Shown piece after piece: positions 51,473 to 60,393 of a DNA stretch of 64,000 nucleotides. Numbering within the stretch: the first letter of the stretch is position 1; the number at the start of each line of letters is the position of its first letter. Origin of the DNA: Sphingobium boeckii (lineage in GTDB: Bacteria; Pseudomonadota; Alphaproteobacteria; Sphingomonadales; Sphingomonadaceae); the NCBI RefSeq assembly GCF_014199215.1, contig NZ_JACIJC010000001.1, forward strand, positions 181,001 through 245,000. The letters are read 5' to 3'. Under the pieces are notes generated by a model. The model ran no database searches. It was not told the origin of the DNA and saw nothing but the letters and a program-made list of their open reading frames with translations. The translations under genes were made by a program, and so were the position numbers.

Positions 51473-53380
51473 CTAGTTCCTCGGCGTCAGTAATTTATCC
51501 AGACTGCCCTCTCCGGCACCATTTTTCTCGAGGCGCGGATAGCGCAGGCCGCCGTGATAGTCGATGGCGATTTCGCGATACCGGTCCCCCGATTTCGACA
51601 GCAGCCGGATCGGCTCTCGCGTGCCTTTGGCCGCGGCGATCGCATCCCTGATGCGTTCGCCCGAATAGGCGCGCCCGTTCACCGCCACGATCTCGTCGCC
51701 CACGGTCAGTCCCTTGGCGAAGGCGGGGCCATCCCAGATCACCTGACTGACCTTGCCGCCCTTCCCGATGATCAGCCCGAGCGAAAAGCTCAGATCGTTG
51801 TTTTCGGCGCGCCGTTCGACGTCCGCGAAGAAGGCCGTGGGCGTGTCGCCGTAAACCAGCGTATATCCGCCCATGGCCAGGCCGCCCAGCGGTGCGCCCC
51901 GCGCCGTTTCGGAAACCCGCGTCGTCAGGAAGCCGGCCCAATCATAGGGCGTGACCGCATCAAGCGCCGCCACCACATCGGCAAACTCATAGGTGCTGGT
52001 TCCCCAATCGCCATCCCGGCCGCCAAAGAAGGCCGCGGCGAAATCATCCAGCCCCTTGCGGCCTCTGGTCTGCTTGCGGATGATCGCATCCGCCTCCAGC
52101 CAGATCATCAGCCCCTCATTATAATAATCCTCGGAGCGCTGCTGGCTCAGCCAGCCCTTGGGCGCGCGGGGCGTGATCACGGGATCGTTGGTCGTATCCT
52201 GCAGCGGCCGCCAGTCACGCCCGCGCCTGATCTCCAGGGTGGCGGCGATCGAGGCCAGCGCATCGAGCGTATCCTGCCGGGAAAACAGGCCGGATCGCGC
52301 GCTCAGCACATAACCCCATAATTGGGTCTGCCCCTCATACACCCACAAGAGATCGTCCTTCATCGGCGTGCGATAGTCGGGGGTCCAGTTGCCCGCCGGG
52401 CGTCTGAACTTGCCGTTCCAGCTATGGGTGAATTCGTGCGGCAGCAGGCTGCGCCGCCCCGGCCCCTTGTCCCATCCGGTGAAATAGTCCGGGTCAACGC
52501 CATTTTCGGACGAGCGATGATGCTCAAGCCCGATGCCGCCCATCTCGTCGGTCAGCGCGAGCAGGAATTCGTAATTGTCATAATGCTGGACCCCGAAGAG
52601 CTTGAGGGATTGCTCGACCAGACGCTTGTGCGCATCGATCTGCTCCGGCGTCGCGACGAGATGGTGCGCCTCGTCCGCCACGATATTCAGCCGCACGCGC
52701 GGGGAGAGCCGCTCCTGCCGAAAATATCGGCCAGCGAAGACGGGCGAATCGATCAATGTCTCATAATCCGTCGCCTCATAGGCATAGGTCGAACCGGAAA
52801 TCTTGGCAGGAAGGCCCGAAGCCGCTTTCCAGCCGGACGGATAGGTGACCGTGGCGCGCACCGGGATCCGCCGCGCGAAATAGCCCGCCGGATAAAGCGA
52901 GAGCTTTTCGAACTGGATGTTCATCATCGCGGGCGTGGCGACGATGCGCCCCTGATCCCCCTGCGTGGCGGAGAGGAATTCGAACGCGATATCGAGTTGC
53001 TTCGCGCCCGCGGGCACCTGAATATGAAAGGCGTAAACGTCCAGAGTGTCGCGCGTCCAGGGAATCGTCTTGCCGCCCGCGCTGATCGTCATGCCCGCGA
53101 GTTTCTCGATTTCCCCGCGCGGGCCATGCTTGCCCGGCAGCCATTTGGGAAAGAGCAACGTCATCGGGCCGGCTGCGGCCACGGGGATCACCTGCTTCAC
53201 CTTGAAGATCGCCTGGCTGGTATCCGTCGCATCCACGTCCAGGGTCATCGTGCCGGGATAGGGGGTGTCGCGCGCGGCAGGAATGGCGTCGATCGGCGGG
53301 GCCGGCTGGGGCAGCGTATTTTGCGTCAGGGCGGGTGATGCCACGAACAGCAAAGGAAGCAGCATCAGGCCGAATTTCAT
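51473..53380 (-). CDS. M61-family metallopeptidase with PDZ domain
   Basis: 635 residues with a signal peptide (MKFGLMLLPLLFVASPALTQ). The N-terminal beta domain has LLFPKWLPGKHGPRGEIEKLAG; the peptidase part has GGIGLEHHRSSENG and the zinc site His315-Glu316-x-x-His319 (LLPHEFTHSWNGK) with Glu349 (YEGQTQLWG) as third ligand. A C-terminal PDZ domain (about residues 525-610: IIGKGGKVSQVIWDGPAFAKGLTVGDEIVAVNGR) follows. This matches glycyl aminopeptidases of family M61, which sphingomonads secrete to the periplasm. It stands as a single gene. Confidence 0.94.
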   Translation of the reverse strand: MKFGLMLLPLLFVASPALTQNTLPQPAPPIDAIPAARDTPYPGTMTLDVDATDTSQAIFKVKQVIPVAAAGPMTLLFPKWLPGKHGPRGEIEKLAGMTISAGGKTIPWTRDTLDVYAFHIQVPAGAKQLDIAFEFLSATQGDQGRIVATPAMMNIQFEKLSLYPAGYFARRIPVRATVTYPSGWKAASGLPAKISGSTYAYEATDYETLIDSPVFAGRYFRQERLSPRVRLNIVADEAHHLVATPEQIDAHKRLVEQSLKLFGVQHYDNYEFLLALTDEMGGIGLEHHRSSENGVDPDYFTGWDKGPGRRSLLPHEFTHSWNGKFRRPAGNWTPDYRTPMKDDLLWVYEGQTQLWGYVLSARSGLFSRQDTLDALASIAATLEIRRGRDWRPLQDTTNDPVITPRAPKGWLSQQRSEDYYNEGLMIWLEADAIIRKQTRGRKGLDDFAAAFFGGRDGDWGTSTYEFADVVAALDAVTPYDWAGFLTTRVSETARGAPLGGLAMGGYTLVYGDTPTAFFADVERRAENNDLSFSLGLIIGKGGKVSQVIWDGPAFAKGLTVGDEIVAVNGRAYSGERIRDAIAAAKGTREPIRLLSKSGDRYREIAIDYHGGLRYPRLEKNGAGEGSLDKLLTPRN

Positions 53381-53464
53381 GATCGCACACGCCTTACTTA
53401 TTGTATTTATCCGACGAAGTTTAGGCCAAGGCGCAGCGATGTGAAGCCCCTTTTGGCCGCCGCC

Positions 53465-54136
53465 CTAGCTGCCCAGCGCGTTGATGGTGAAGGCCAGGAT
53501 GCCGATGTTGAAGATGAAGGCGGCGATGCTTTGCAGCAGCATGATGCGGCGCATGTGCCGCCCGCTCACCGTGACGTCGGATGTCTGGAAGGTCATCCCC
53601 AGCGTGAAGCTGAAATAGAGGAAATCGGAATAATCCGGCTCGATCGTCCCCGGAAAATCGAGCCCGCCCTGATCCTTCTTCCCGTGAGGCAGATAGAAGA
53701 GATGCCCGTAATGCAGCGCGAACACGGTGTTGGCGAAGATCCAGGCGATCAGCAAGGTGCCGATGATCAGCACGATCGCGGCAGTGTCGGGCGCGGCACG
53801 ATCGAGCATCACCGATGCGATCGTCACCAGCACGACCAGGCTGATCGTGGCGGTGATCAGCAGCAGGCCGAAGCGATTCGCATCATTATTCTGTGCCTGG
53901 GTCCGCATGGCCTGAGCATCGACCCTGAACAGCGAGACGATCGAAAGAAGGAAGCCGATAGCCGCCGCATCGAATCCGGCAAGCACCGCATGACGCCAGT
54001 CCATCAGCGCGGCCGCAGCGGGGATGGCTGCGCACAGCAGGATGCCGAACAGGATGAAGCGCCATGGGGCGATACGGTTGCCGATGGGGATGCGTTCGGG
54101 ATGTTTCATCGCCGGATGTGTAGCGCGCTCGGTCAT
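53465..54136 (-). CDS. DUF1345-family membrane protein
   Basis: 223 residues with five hydrophobic helices. Marks are PWRFILFGILLCAAIPAAA, GFDAAAIGFLLSIVSLFRVDAQAMRTQAQNNDANR, and YSDFLYFSFTLGMTFQTSDVTVSGRHMRR, the typical centre of DUF1345 proteins. The last of these resembles the pore loop region of small ion channels, but no function is established. The start may be the ATG at 54136 or at 54109 (residue 10). Confidence 0.85.
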   Translation of the reverse strand: MTERATHPAMKHPERIPIGNRIAPWRFILFGILLCAAIPAAAALMDWRHAVLAGFDAAAIGFLLSIVSLFRVDAQAMRTQAQNNDANRFGLLLITATISLVVLVTIASVMLDRAAPDTAAIVLIIGTLLIAWIFANTVFALHYGHLFYLPHGKKDQGGLDFPGTIEPDYSDFLYFSFTLGMTFQTSDVTVSGRHMRRIMLLQSIAAFIFNIGILAFTINALGS

Positions 54137-54320
54137 GCTAGGACAAATGCTGAAACATGGCTGAAATCCTGTGGCAACGATGGGTTGCCATTCAGGCGAT
54201 GGCCGGTCGCGACACGTTCCTCCGCAAGCCGTGTAAAGAGACCCCCCTCGGAGCTACCGGCCACCCCTTTCTCACGCACGCTGGCGATTTGGCGAACTCT
54301 TCACTAGAGAGCGCAGCATC

Positions 54321-55661
54321 ATGGCCGGAAACACACCCAATCGCATCCGTGGCACCCAGGATATCTTCGGGGACGAGCAGCGCCGTTTCGCGCGCGTGCT
54401 CGAAGCCTTTGAGAAGGTGCGCCGTCTCTATTGCTTCCAGCGCGTGGATATCCCCGTGTTCGAATCGACCGCGGTTTTCGCGCGTTCGCTGGGCGAGACC
54501 ACCGATGTGGTGTCCAAGGAGATGTATACGTTCGAGGATCGCGGCGGTGATTCGATCACGCTGCGGCCGGAATTTACCGCCGGAATCGCGCGCGCCTACC
54601 TCACCGAGGGCTGGCGGCAATATACCCCGCTGAAGCTGGCGACCTCCGGGCCGGTGTTTCGTTACGAGCGCCCGCAAAAGGGGCGCTTTCGCCAATTTCA
54701 CCAGATCGATGCGGAGATCATCGGCGCGGCAGAGCCCGCTGCCGACGTGGAATTGCTCGTCTTCGCCGATCAGCTTCTGCACGAACTGGGCATCGCCGAT
54801 GGTGTGACGCTGCAGCTCAATACTTTGGGTGACGCGGAAACGCGCGATGCGTGGCGCGAAGCGCTGGTGGCGCATTTCGAGGCGCATCGGGGTGAATTGT
54901 CCGAAGACAGTCTGGCGCGACTGGAAAAGAATCCGCTACGCATCCTGGACAGCAAGGATCCGCGCGACCGCCCGATCGCGGACAGCGCGCCGGATATCGA
55001 CGCCTATCTGACGCCTGCGGCTTCGGCATTCTTCTCGGCGGTGACGGCAGGGCTGGATGCGGCGGGCGTGGCCTGGACGCGCAATGCCCGGCTGGTGCGC
55101 GGGCTGGATTATTATCGGCACACCGCCTTCGAGTTTGTAACGGACCGGTTGGGCGCGCAGGGCACCGTGCTGGCGGGCGGCCGCTATGATGGTCTGATCG
55201 GTTCGCTAGGCGGTCCCGAGACGCCGGGCGTGGGCTGGGCGGCTGGGGTTGAGCGGCTGGCAATGCTGATCGATGAGCCTGAGGCAGAAGTCCCTTTCCT
55301 TACCGTGATTCCTGACACCCCAGAAGCAGAAGCAGGAGCTATCGCGGTCACAAGCGTTCTGAGGCGGGCGGGTATTGCCGTGGACACGGCATACCGAGGA
55401 AATGCGAAGCGAAGATTTGAGCTTGCCACTAAGCGCGGCTCGCAGGGCAGAGTCGTCGTGCGTTACTCGGATACAGGCCCTGCAGAGGCGCGTGGTCTTC
55501 TCATTCGGGTGAATGAGTTGGGCAGTGCCGCCCCAGCGGGTTCGGAGCTAAAAGAGCTGACATTAAATTCACTGGAGCGAGGATTTAAGGTTCTGCGTCA
55601 TCAACATGAGCAGGACGGCTTCTCGATCGACGCGGTTCTCCAGCCTTTGTCCAACGAATGA
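54321..55661 (+). CDS. hisS: Histidyl-tRNA synthetase
   Basis: 446 residues, class II aminoacyl-tRNA synthetase that charges tRNA(His). Motif 1 region: [25 protein letters not shown]; motif 2: [27 protein letters not shown]; the His-binding loop [15 protein letters not shown]; and motif 3 [27 protein letters not shown]. The C-terminal anticodon domain ends [38 protein letters not shown] and is less GC-rich in codon use (about 55300-55620) than the rest. Its stop overlaps the start of prfA by 4 bases (ATGA), forming a translation operon. Confidence 0.97.
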   Translation: MAGNTPNRIRGTQDIFGDEQRRFARVLEAFEKVRRLYCFQRVDIPVFESTAVFARSLGETTDVVSKEMYTFEDRGGDSITLRPEFTAGIARAYLTEGWRQYTPLKLATSGPVFRYERPQKGRFRQFHQIDAEIIGAAEPAADVELLVFADQLLHELGIADGVTLQLNTLGDAETRDAWREALVAHFEAHRGELSEDSLARLEKNPLRILDSKDPRDRPIADSAPDIDAYLTPAASAFFSAVTAGLDAAGVAWTRNARLVRGLDYYRHTAFEFVTDRLGAQGTVLAGGRYDGLIGSLGGPETPGVGWAAGVERLAMLIDEPEAEVPFLTVIPDTPEAEAGAIAVTSVLRRAGIAVDTAYRGNAKRRFELATKRGSQGRVVVRYSDTGPAEARGLLIRVNELGSAAPAGSELKELTLNSLERGFKVLRHQHEQDGFSIDAVLQPLSNE

Positions 55662-56734
55662 CCTCCATCTCCGCCGAGCGCATTGCCGCGATCGAGGCGC
55701 GGCGGGATGAGTTGCAGGCGATGCTTGCGACGGGGGATCTGCCGTCCGATCGCTTCGTCGCCGTGTCCAAGGAATATGCCGAGATCGAGCCGGTCGCGGG
55801 CGCAGCGGGCGAGGTACGGCGGTTGCGTGCGGAGGCAGACAGCCTGCAGCATATGACTCAGGATGGCGACGCGGAACTGCGCCAAATGGCGTCGGAGGAA
55901 TTGTTCGAAAACCAGGCGCGGTTGGAGCAGGCCCAGCGCGAACTGGCACTGGCGCTGCTGCCCAGGGACGCTGCGGACGCTAAGCCCGCGGTGCTGGAAA
56001 TTCGCGCCGGTACGGGCGGGGACGAAGCGGCTTTGTTCGCGGGCGATCTTTTCCGCATGTATTCGCGCTATGCCGAAACCCGCGGCTGGAAGGTGGAATT
56101 GATCTCCGCCAGCGCCGCTGACGTGGGCGGCTACAAGGAAGTGATCGCCAGCGTGAACGGGCAGGGCGTGTTCGCGCATCTGAAGTTCGAAAGCGGGGTC
56201 CACCGCGTCCAGCGCGTGCCCGTCACCGAATCGGGCGGGCGCATCCATACCTCCGCCGCCACCGTGGCCGTGCTGCCCGAGGCCGAGGATGTGGACGTGC
56301 ATATCGAGGATAAGGATCTGCGGATCGACGTCTATCGCTCGTCAGGCGCGGGCGGCCAGCATGTGAACACCACCGACAGCGCGGTGCGCATCACCCATCT
56401 GCCCACCGGGCTGGTGGTGACGCAGCAGGATGAGAAGTCGCAGCATAAGAACAAGGCCGCGGCGATGAAGGTGCTGCGTGCCCGGCTTTACGAGCAGGAG
56501 CGTTCGCGCATTGCGGGCGAGCAGGCGGGCGCGCGCAAATCCATGGTGGGGTCCGGCGATCGTTCGGAGCGCATCCGCACCTATAATTTCCCGCAAGGCC
56601 GCGTGACCGATCACCGCATCAATCTGACGCTGCACCGCCTGCCCGAGATATTGGAAGGGCCGGGGCTGGAAGAACTCGTCGCCGCGCTGATCGCCGAGGA
56701 TCAGGCGGAGCGCCTGGCGAATCTGGATGGGTGA
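55658..56734 (+). CDS. prfA: Peptide chain release factor 1
   Basis: 358 residues. The codon-recognition tripeptide region of RF1 and the GGQ loop ([25 protein letters not shown]) are present; other marks are [37 protein letters not shown] and [29 protein letters not shown]1 reads UAA and UAG and frees the peptide on the ribosome. The gene follows hisS with a 4-base overlap. The next gene, prmC, encodes the methylase of the GGQ glutamine; a family C repeat lies between them. Confidence 0.98.
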   Translation: MTSISAERIAAIEARRDELQAMLATGDLPSDRFVAVSKEYAEIEPVAGAAGEVRRLRAEADSLQHMTQDGDAELRQMASEELFENQARLEQAQRELALALLPRDAADAKPAVLEIRAGTGGDEAALFAGDLFRMYSRYAETRGWKVELISASAADVGGYKEVIASVNGQGVFAHLKFESGVHRVQRVPVTESGGRIHTSAATVAVLPEAEDVDVHIEDKDLRIDVYRSSGAGGQHVNTTDSAVRITHLPTGLVVTQQDEKSQHKNKAAAMKVLRARLYEQERSRIAGEQAGARKSMVGSGDRSERIRTYNFPQGRVTDHRINLTLHRLPEILEGPGLEELVAALIAEDQAERLANLDG

Positions 56735-56787
56735 AGCGCCTGCCAGTTCAGGCCGGATCCGATCCTGCGTATGAGCGGTCAGACGCC

Positions 56788-56864
56788 CGTCATTGCGAGC
56801 GCAGCGAAGCAATCCAGCGACGCTGGACAGTCCGCTGGATTGCTTCGCTGCGCTCGCAATGACG
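56788..56864. repeat. Perfect 30-base inverted repeat between prfA and prmC (family C)
   Basis: Arms 56788-56817 and 56835-56864 are exact reverse complements around a 17-base loop. The arm contains GTCATTGCGAGCGCAGCGA. It is a fresher copy of the element at 22914-22979. Confidence 0.95.
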
Positions 56865-56901
56865 GATTTTTTGCTGGGCTGGCTGCCGAATCAAGTCCCG
56901 G

Positions 56902-57729
56902 ATGACGACGGTCGCATCCGAATCCATCCGTCAGGCGGCCGCCCAACTCGGCGATACCAGCGATACGCCCCGGCTCGACGCCGAAATCCTGATGGCTCAT
57001 GCGCTGGGGATCGCGCGCGAAACCTTGCTGCTCACGCTGCGCGATGCGGTGACGCCGGATGGCTTCGAAGCGCTGGTCGCGCGGCGGCGGCGGGGCGCAC
57101 CCATGGCCTATATCACCGGCACGCGCGATTTCTGGTCGATCACGCTGAAGGTCGGCCCCGGTGCTCTGGTGCCGCGGCCCGATAGCGAGACGCTGATCGA
57201 GGCCGCGCTTGATCACTTCGGGGCGAAGGGGCCGCGCACGATCCTCGATCTGGGCACCGGGCCGGGCACGTTGCTGCTCGCCGCATTGGCTGAATGGCCC
57301 GAAGCAACCGGGCTGGGCGTGGATATCTCCGAAGAGGCGCTGGCCTATGCGCGCACGAACGTCGCGGCGCTGGGCATGGCGTCTCGTGCCGAACTGCGCC
57401 TGGGCAACTGGGCCGAGGGCGTGGATGCGCGCTTCGATCTGGTCCTTGCCAATCCGCCCTATATCGAAACGGGCACTGTGCTGCCGCGCGATGTCGCTGC
57501 CTATGAGCCGCATCAGGCGCTGTTTGCGGGGGCGGACGGGCTGGATGATTATCGCATCCTGGCGGGTCAGCTTGGCGCGATCGTCGCGCCGGGGGGGATG
57601 GCGGCGGTGGAGATCGGATCGGGCCAGCGCGCCGCCGTCACCGCGCTGTTCGCCGCGACCGGCCTCGATATCGAAAGCCGCTGCGATCTGGCGGGGCGGG
57701 ATCGGGCGATATTGCTCTATCACCGGTGA
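56902..57729 (+). CDS. prmC: Release factor glutamine methyltransferase
   Basis: 275 residues. An N-terminal helical bundle (RQAAAQLGDTSDTPRLDAEILMAHALG) precedes the SAM domain: LVPRPDSETLIEAALDHF, TILDLGTGPGTLLLAALAEWPEATGLGVDISEEAL and the NPPY motif (VLANPPYIETG). It methylates the GGQ glutamine of RF1 and RF2 in the cytosol. It lies downstream of prfA, as in many bacteria, although a palindromic repeat stands between them. Confidence 0.96.
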   Translation: MTTVASESIRQAAAQLGDTSDTPRLDAEILMAHALGIARETLLLTLRDAVTPDGFEALVARRRRGAPMAYITGTRDFWSITLKVGPGALVPRPDSETLIEAALDHFGAKGPRTILDLGTGPGTLLLAALAEWPEATGLGVDISEEALAYARTNVAALGMASRAELRLGNWAEGVDARFDLVLANPPYIETGTVLPRDVAAYEPHQALFAGADGLDDYRILAGQLGAIVAPGGMAAVEIGSGQRAAVTALFAATGLDIESRCDLAGRDRAILLYHR

Positions 57730-57970
57730 GTGCGATTTTTCCTTGGCGTTTGCCTTGGGGACCGCTAGATGAGGGGAAGGGACGGGCAAATCACCGCATA
57801 ATTCAGCAGATTTGCCGTTACCTGCCCCCAAAGTCATGATGTCGTTGAAACAGGCGGCTGTGGCAGAAGTCAGGGCGCGCCTTTTGGGCTGCGCGGCTGG
57901 CGGACAGGGGCAGCATCCGTAATGCCGGGAGCGTGCAGGATTTTACGCCAGAGCCAAGGATATCAGTAAC

Positions 57971-58882
57971 TTGATAAATAATCGTCAGCAGTCCGGCCGT
58001 CGTCGCGGCCGTGGCGGCCAGCAGCGCCCACAGGGCGGTCAGGGCCGTTCGGATCAGGGTAGCCGCATCGACAACCGTGCCCGCGGCAATGCCGCCCAGT
58101 TGCTCGAGAAATATAAGACGCTCGCGCGTGACGCCCAGATGCAGGGTGACCGCGTGATGACCGAATATTATCTCCAGTTCGCGGATCATTATTTCCGCGT
58201 GGTGAGCGAAACGCGCGCCCGCTTCGAAGAAAACCAGCCCCGCCGCCCGCGCGACGAGAATCAGGATTTCGATGACGACGGCAGCGAGGATTTCCGCGCC
58301 GACGACTCTGCCGATGGCGAGGATGGCCAGTCCCAGCAAATTCAGGACGAACCCCGCGGCGATCGCAACCGCAACCGCTATCAGGAGCGCGACCGCAATC
58401 CGGAGCGCGATCAAAATCGCAACGGACAGGAGCGTAACGGCCAGGACCGCAATCAGGAGCGTGGCCAAGACCGCGCGCCGGATCGTGCTCCGGACCGGGA
58501 ACGCCAGCCACGCCGCGACACGCGCGACCAGAATCGCGATCAGCAGGAGGCGTTTGCGCCCGAACCCCGTGCCGAAAGCCGCCCCGCGGCCCGCGCCGAA
58601 CGCGCAGAGCCGCGCGCTGAAGCACGGCCGGAACCGCGTGACGAGGCCGTCAGCGAGGCGCGTCCCGAACGCCGTCCGCGCGCGCGCCGCACGCCGGCTC
58701 CGGAAGCCAATGGCCCGGAAGCCAATGGCAATGTGGTGGACGCCGCCGAGGATATCGGCATTGCCGATCGCCTGCCGCCTTCCTTCGCGCCGCCGGTGGA
58801 AGCCGAAGCGCCTGTCGCGCCGCGCCCTCGCGTCCGCCGTCCGCGCAAGACTGCGGATGCCGAGGCACCCGCCGAGAGCTGA
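57971..58882 (+). CDS. DUF4167-family protein with disordered charged tail
   Basis: 303 residues from a TTG at 57971 with AAGGA 11 bases upstream. The N-terminus is the DUF4167 domain: MINNRQQSGRRRGRGG, then RIDNRARGNAAQLLEKYKTLARDAQMQGDRVMTEYYLQFADHYFRVV. After residue 90 the protein is a long, very charged region rich in Arg, Asp, Glu, Gln and Asn (repeats of RNR and DRN), then Ala/Pro/Glu. It looks like an RNA- or nucleic-acid-binding protein; its role is not known. A strong terminator follows. Confidence 0.88.
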   Translation: MINNRQQSGRRRGRGGQQRPQGGQGRSDQGSRIDNRARGNAAQLLEKYKTLARDAQMQGDRVMTEYYLQFADHYFRVVSETRARFEENQPRRPRDENQDFDDDGSEDFRADDSADGEDGQSQQIQDEPRGDRNRNRYQERDRNPERDQNRNGQERNGQDRNQERGQDRAPDRAPDRERQPRRDTRDQNRDQQEAFAPEPRAESRPAARAERAEPRAEARPEPRDEAVSEARPERRPRARRTPAPEANGPEANGNVVDAAEDIGIADRLPPSFAPPVEAEAPVAPRPRVRRPRKTADAEAPAES

Positions 58883-58906
58883 AACCCGCTCGCAACCAGA
58901 ATATTC

Positions 58907-58936
58907 AGGGCGGTTCCGAAAGGGGCCGCCCTTTTT
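58907..58936 (+). terminator. Rho-independent terminator after the DUF4167 gene
   Basis: An 11-base-pair stem (58907-58917 with 58922-58932, two G-T pairs) closed by a GAAA tetraloop is followed by five T residues. It begins 24 bases after the stop codon. Confidence 0.93.
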
Positions 58937-59017
58937 ATTGGTGCCCGGATCAGTTTCAGCTTCGTTCCGTCATAATCTTGAGGCATCAAGGTGCGTATAA
59001 ACCTGTCTGGGGGGATC

Positions 59018-60376
59018 ATGCGTAAATCACTGGCGTTGGCCGCACTTCTTGTGCCTGCAAGCGCGATGGCGCAGAGCGCGCAGGGCGATATCGCGATCAC
59101 CATCTATAATAATGATATCGCGCTGGTGCAGGATACGCGACAGATCAACTTTCCCGATGGCCGCGTCCGTCAGGAATTTCCCGACGTCTCCGCACGCATC
59201 CGCCCCGAGACCGCGACCCTGGTGGCGGCCGATCTGGGCATCATCGAACAGAATTTCGATTTCGATCTGCTCACGCCCGCCAAGCTGATGGAGAAAGCGG
59301 TCGGCCAGACGGTCACGCTGATCCGCACCAATCCCGCCACCGGCAAGGAAGAGAATGTCCGCGCGAAGGTGCTCGCGGCCAATGGCGGCGTCGTCCTCCA
59401 GATCGGCCAGAGCATCGAAGTGCTGCGCGATGACGGGCTGCCGGTGCGCGTGATCTTTGACAAGGTGCCTGAGAACCTCCGCGCGCGGCCGACGCTGTCC
59501 GTCACGGTGGAGAGCGACCGAGCGGGTCCGCGCCCGGCGCGGTTGACCTATCTCACCGGCGGGCTGGGCTGGAAATCCGATTATGTCGCCCTGTTCGATG
59601 AAGCCAAGGGCGGGATCGACGTGCAGGGCTGGATCACGCTCACCAACAATAGCGGCGTCACTTATAACAATGCCGAAACGCTGCTTGTCGCCGGCGATCC
59701 CTACAATGGCGGTGGCTATTCAGGCGGTAATCCCAATCTCCGCCGGGCCGGCACGGAGAGCAATGATCGCGCGCGGCTGGGCGATTTCTATCTCTATCCG
59801 CTGGCGGCGCGCACCACGATCGCGAACCAGCAGACCAAACAGGTCAGCTTTCTCGATGTGAAGGCGGTGCCGGCGCGCAAGGCCTATGAGTTCGTCAACG
59901 AATGGCTGGCCAACAGCGCCAATCCGCAAAGCGCCGCGACGGTGCTGAAATTCACCAGCGCGCGCGCAGGCGGGCTGGGCGATCAGCTTCCGGCGGGCAC
60001 GGTGCGCGTCTATATCCGCGACGCCAAAGGCACGCCGCAATTCATCGGCGAAAATAATATCGGGCATACGCCGATGGGTTCGGAACTGGCGATTCCCACG
60101 GGCGAAGCGTTTGACGTGAAGGTGAAATCCATCGTCGAATTGCGGGAGAAAGTGGGCAAGCTCCGCTGGAAAACGGCCATGCGCTATATCGTGAGCAATG
60201 CGCGCGACGAACCTGTCACGGTCGATCTGGCGCAGGATGGTCTGTGGGGGGACACCCGCGTTGCGGCGCAAAGCATCGAGGGCAAGCGGGTCTCGGCGGA
60301 CCGGATGGAGTGGACCGTGCCGGTGCCCGCCAATGGCGAGACCGAAGTGACCGTCACGTTCGACACGCGTTTCTAA
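59018..60376 (+). CDS. DUF4139-family secreted protein (first of a tandem pair)
   Basis: 452 residues from the ATG at 59018 behind a GGGGGA run. A signal peptide (MRKSLALAALLVPASAMA) precedes a beta-rich domain: IAITIYNNDIALVQDTRQINFPDGR, PARLTYLTGGLGWKSDYVALFDE, and VTVDLAQDGLWGDTRVAAQS near the end. The conserved LGWKSDYVA segment and the closing immunoglobulin-like strands are typical of the DUF4139 family. Its role is unknown; it probably lives in the periplasm or outer membrane. A paralogue starts 18 bases after it. Confidence 0.85.
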   Translation: MRKSLALAALLVPASAMAQSAQGDIAITIYNNDIALVQDTRQINFPDGRVRQEFPDVSARIRPETATLVAADLGIIEQNFDFDLLTPAKLMEKAVGQTVTLIRTNPATGKEENVRAKVLAANGGVVLQIGQSIEVLRDDGLPVRVIFDKVPENLRARPTLSVTVESDRAGPRPARLTYLTGGLGWKSDYVALFDEAKGGIDVQGWITLTNNSGVTYNNAETLLVAGDPYNGGGYSGGNPNLRRAGTESNDRARLGDFYLYPLAARTTIANQQTKQVSFLDVKAVPARKAYEFVNEWLANSANPQSAATVLKFTSARAGGLGDQLPAGTVRVYIRDAKGTPQFIGENNIGHTPMGSELAIPTGEAFDVKVKSIVELREKVGKLRWKTAMRYIVSNARDEPVTVDLAQDGLWGDTRVAAQSIEGKRVSADRMEWTVPVPANGETEVTVTFDTRF

Positions 60377-60393
60377 GCGCGGGCGCGCGGCCC

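Noticed and set aside
54137..54320. T-box-like leader before hisS
   Set aside because: No T-box core or terminator pair is visible, and such leaders are not expected in alphaproteobacteria.
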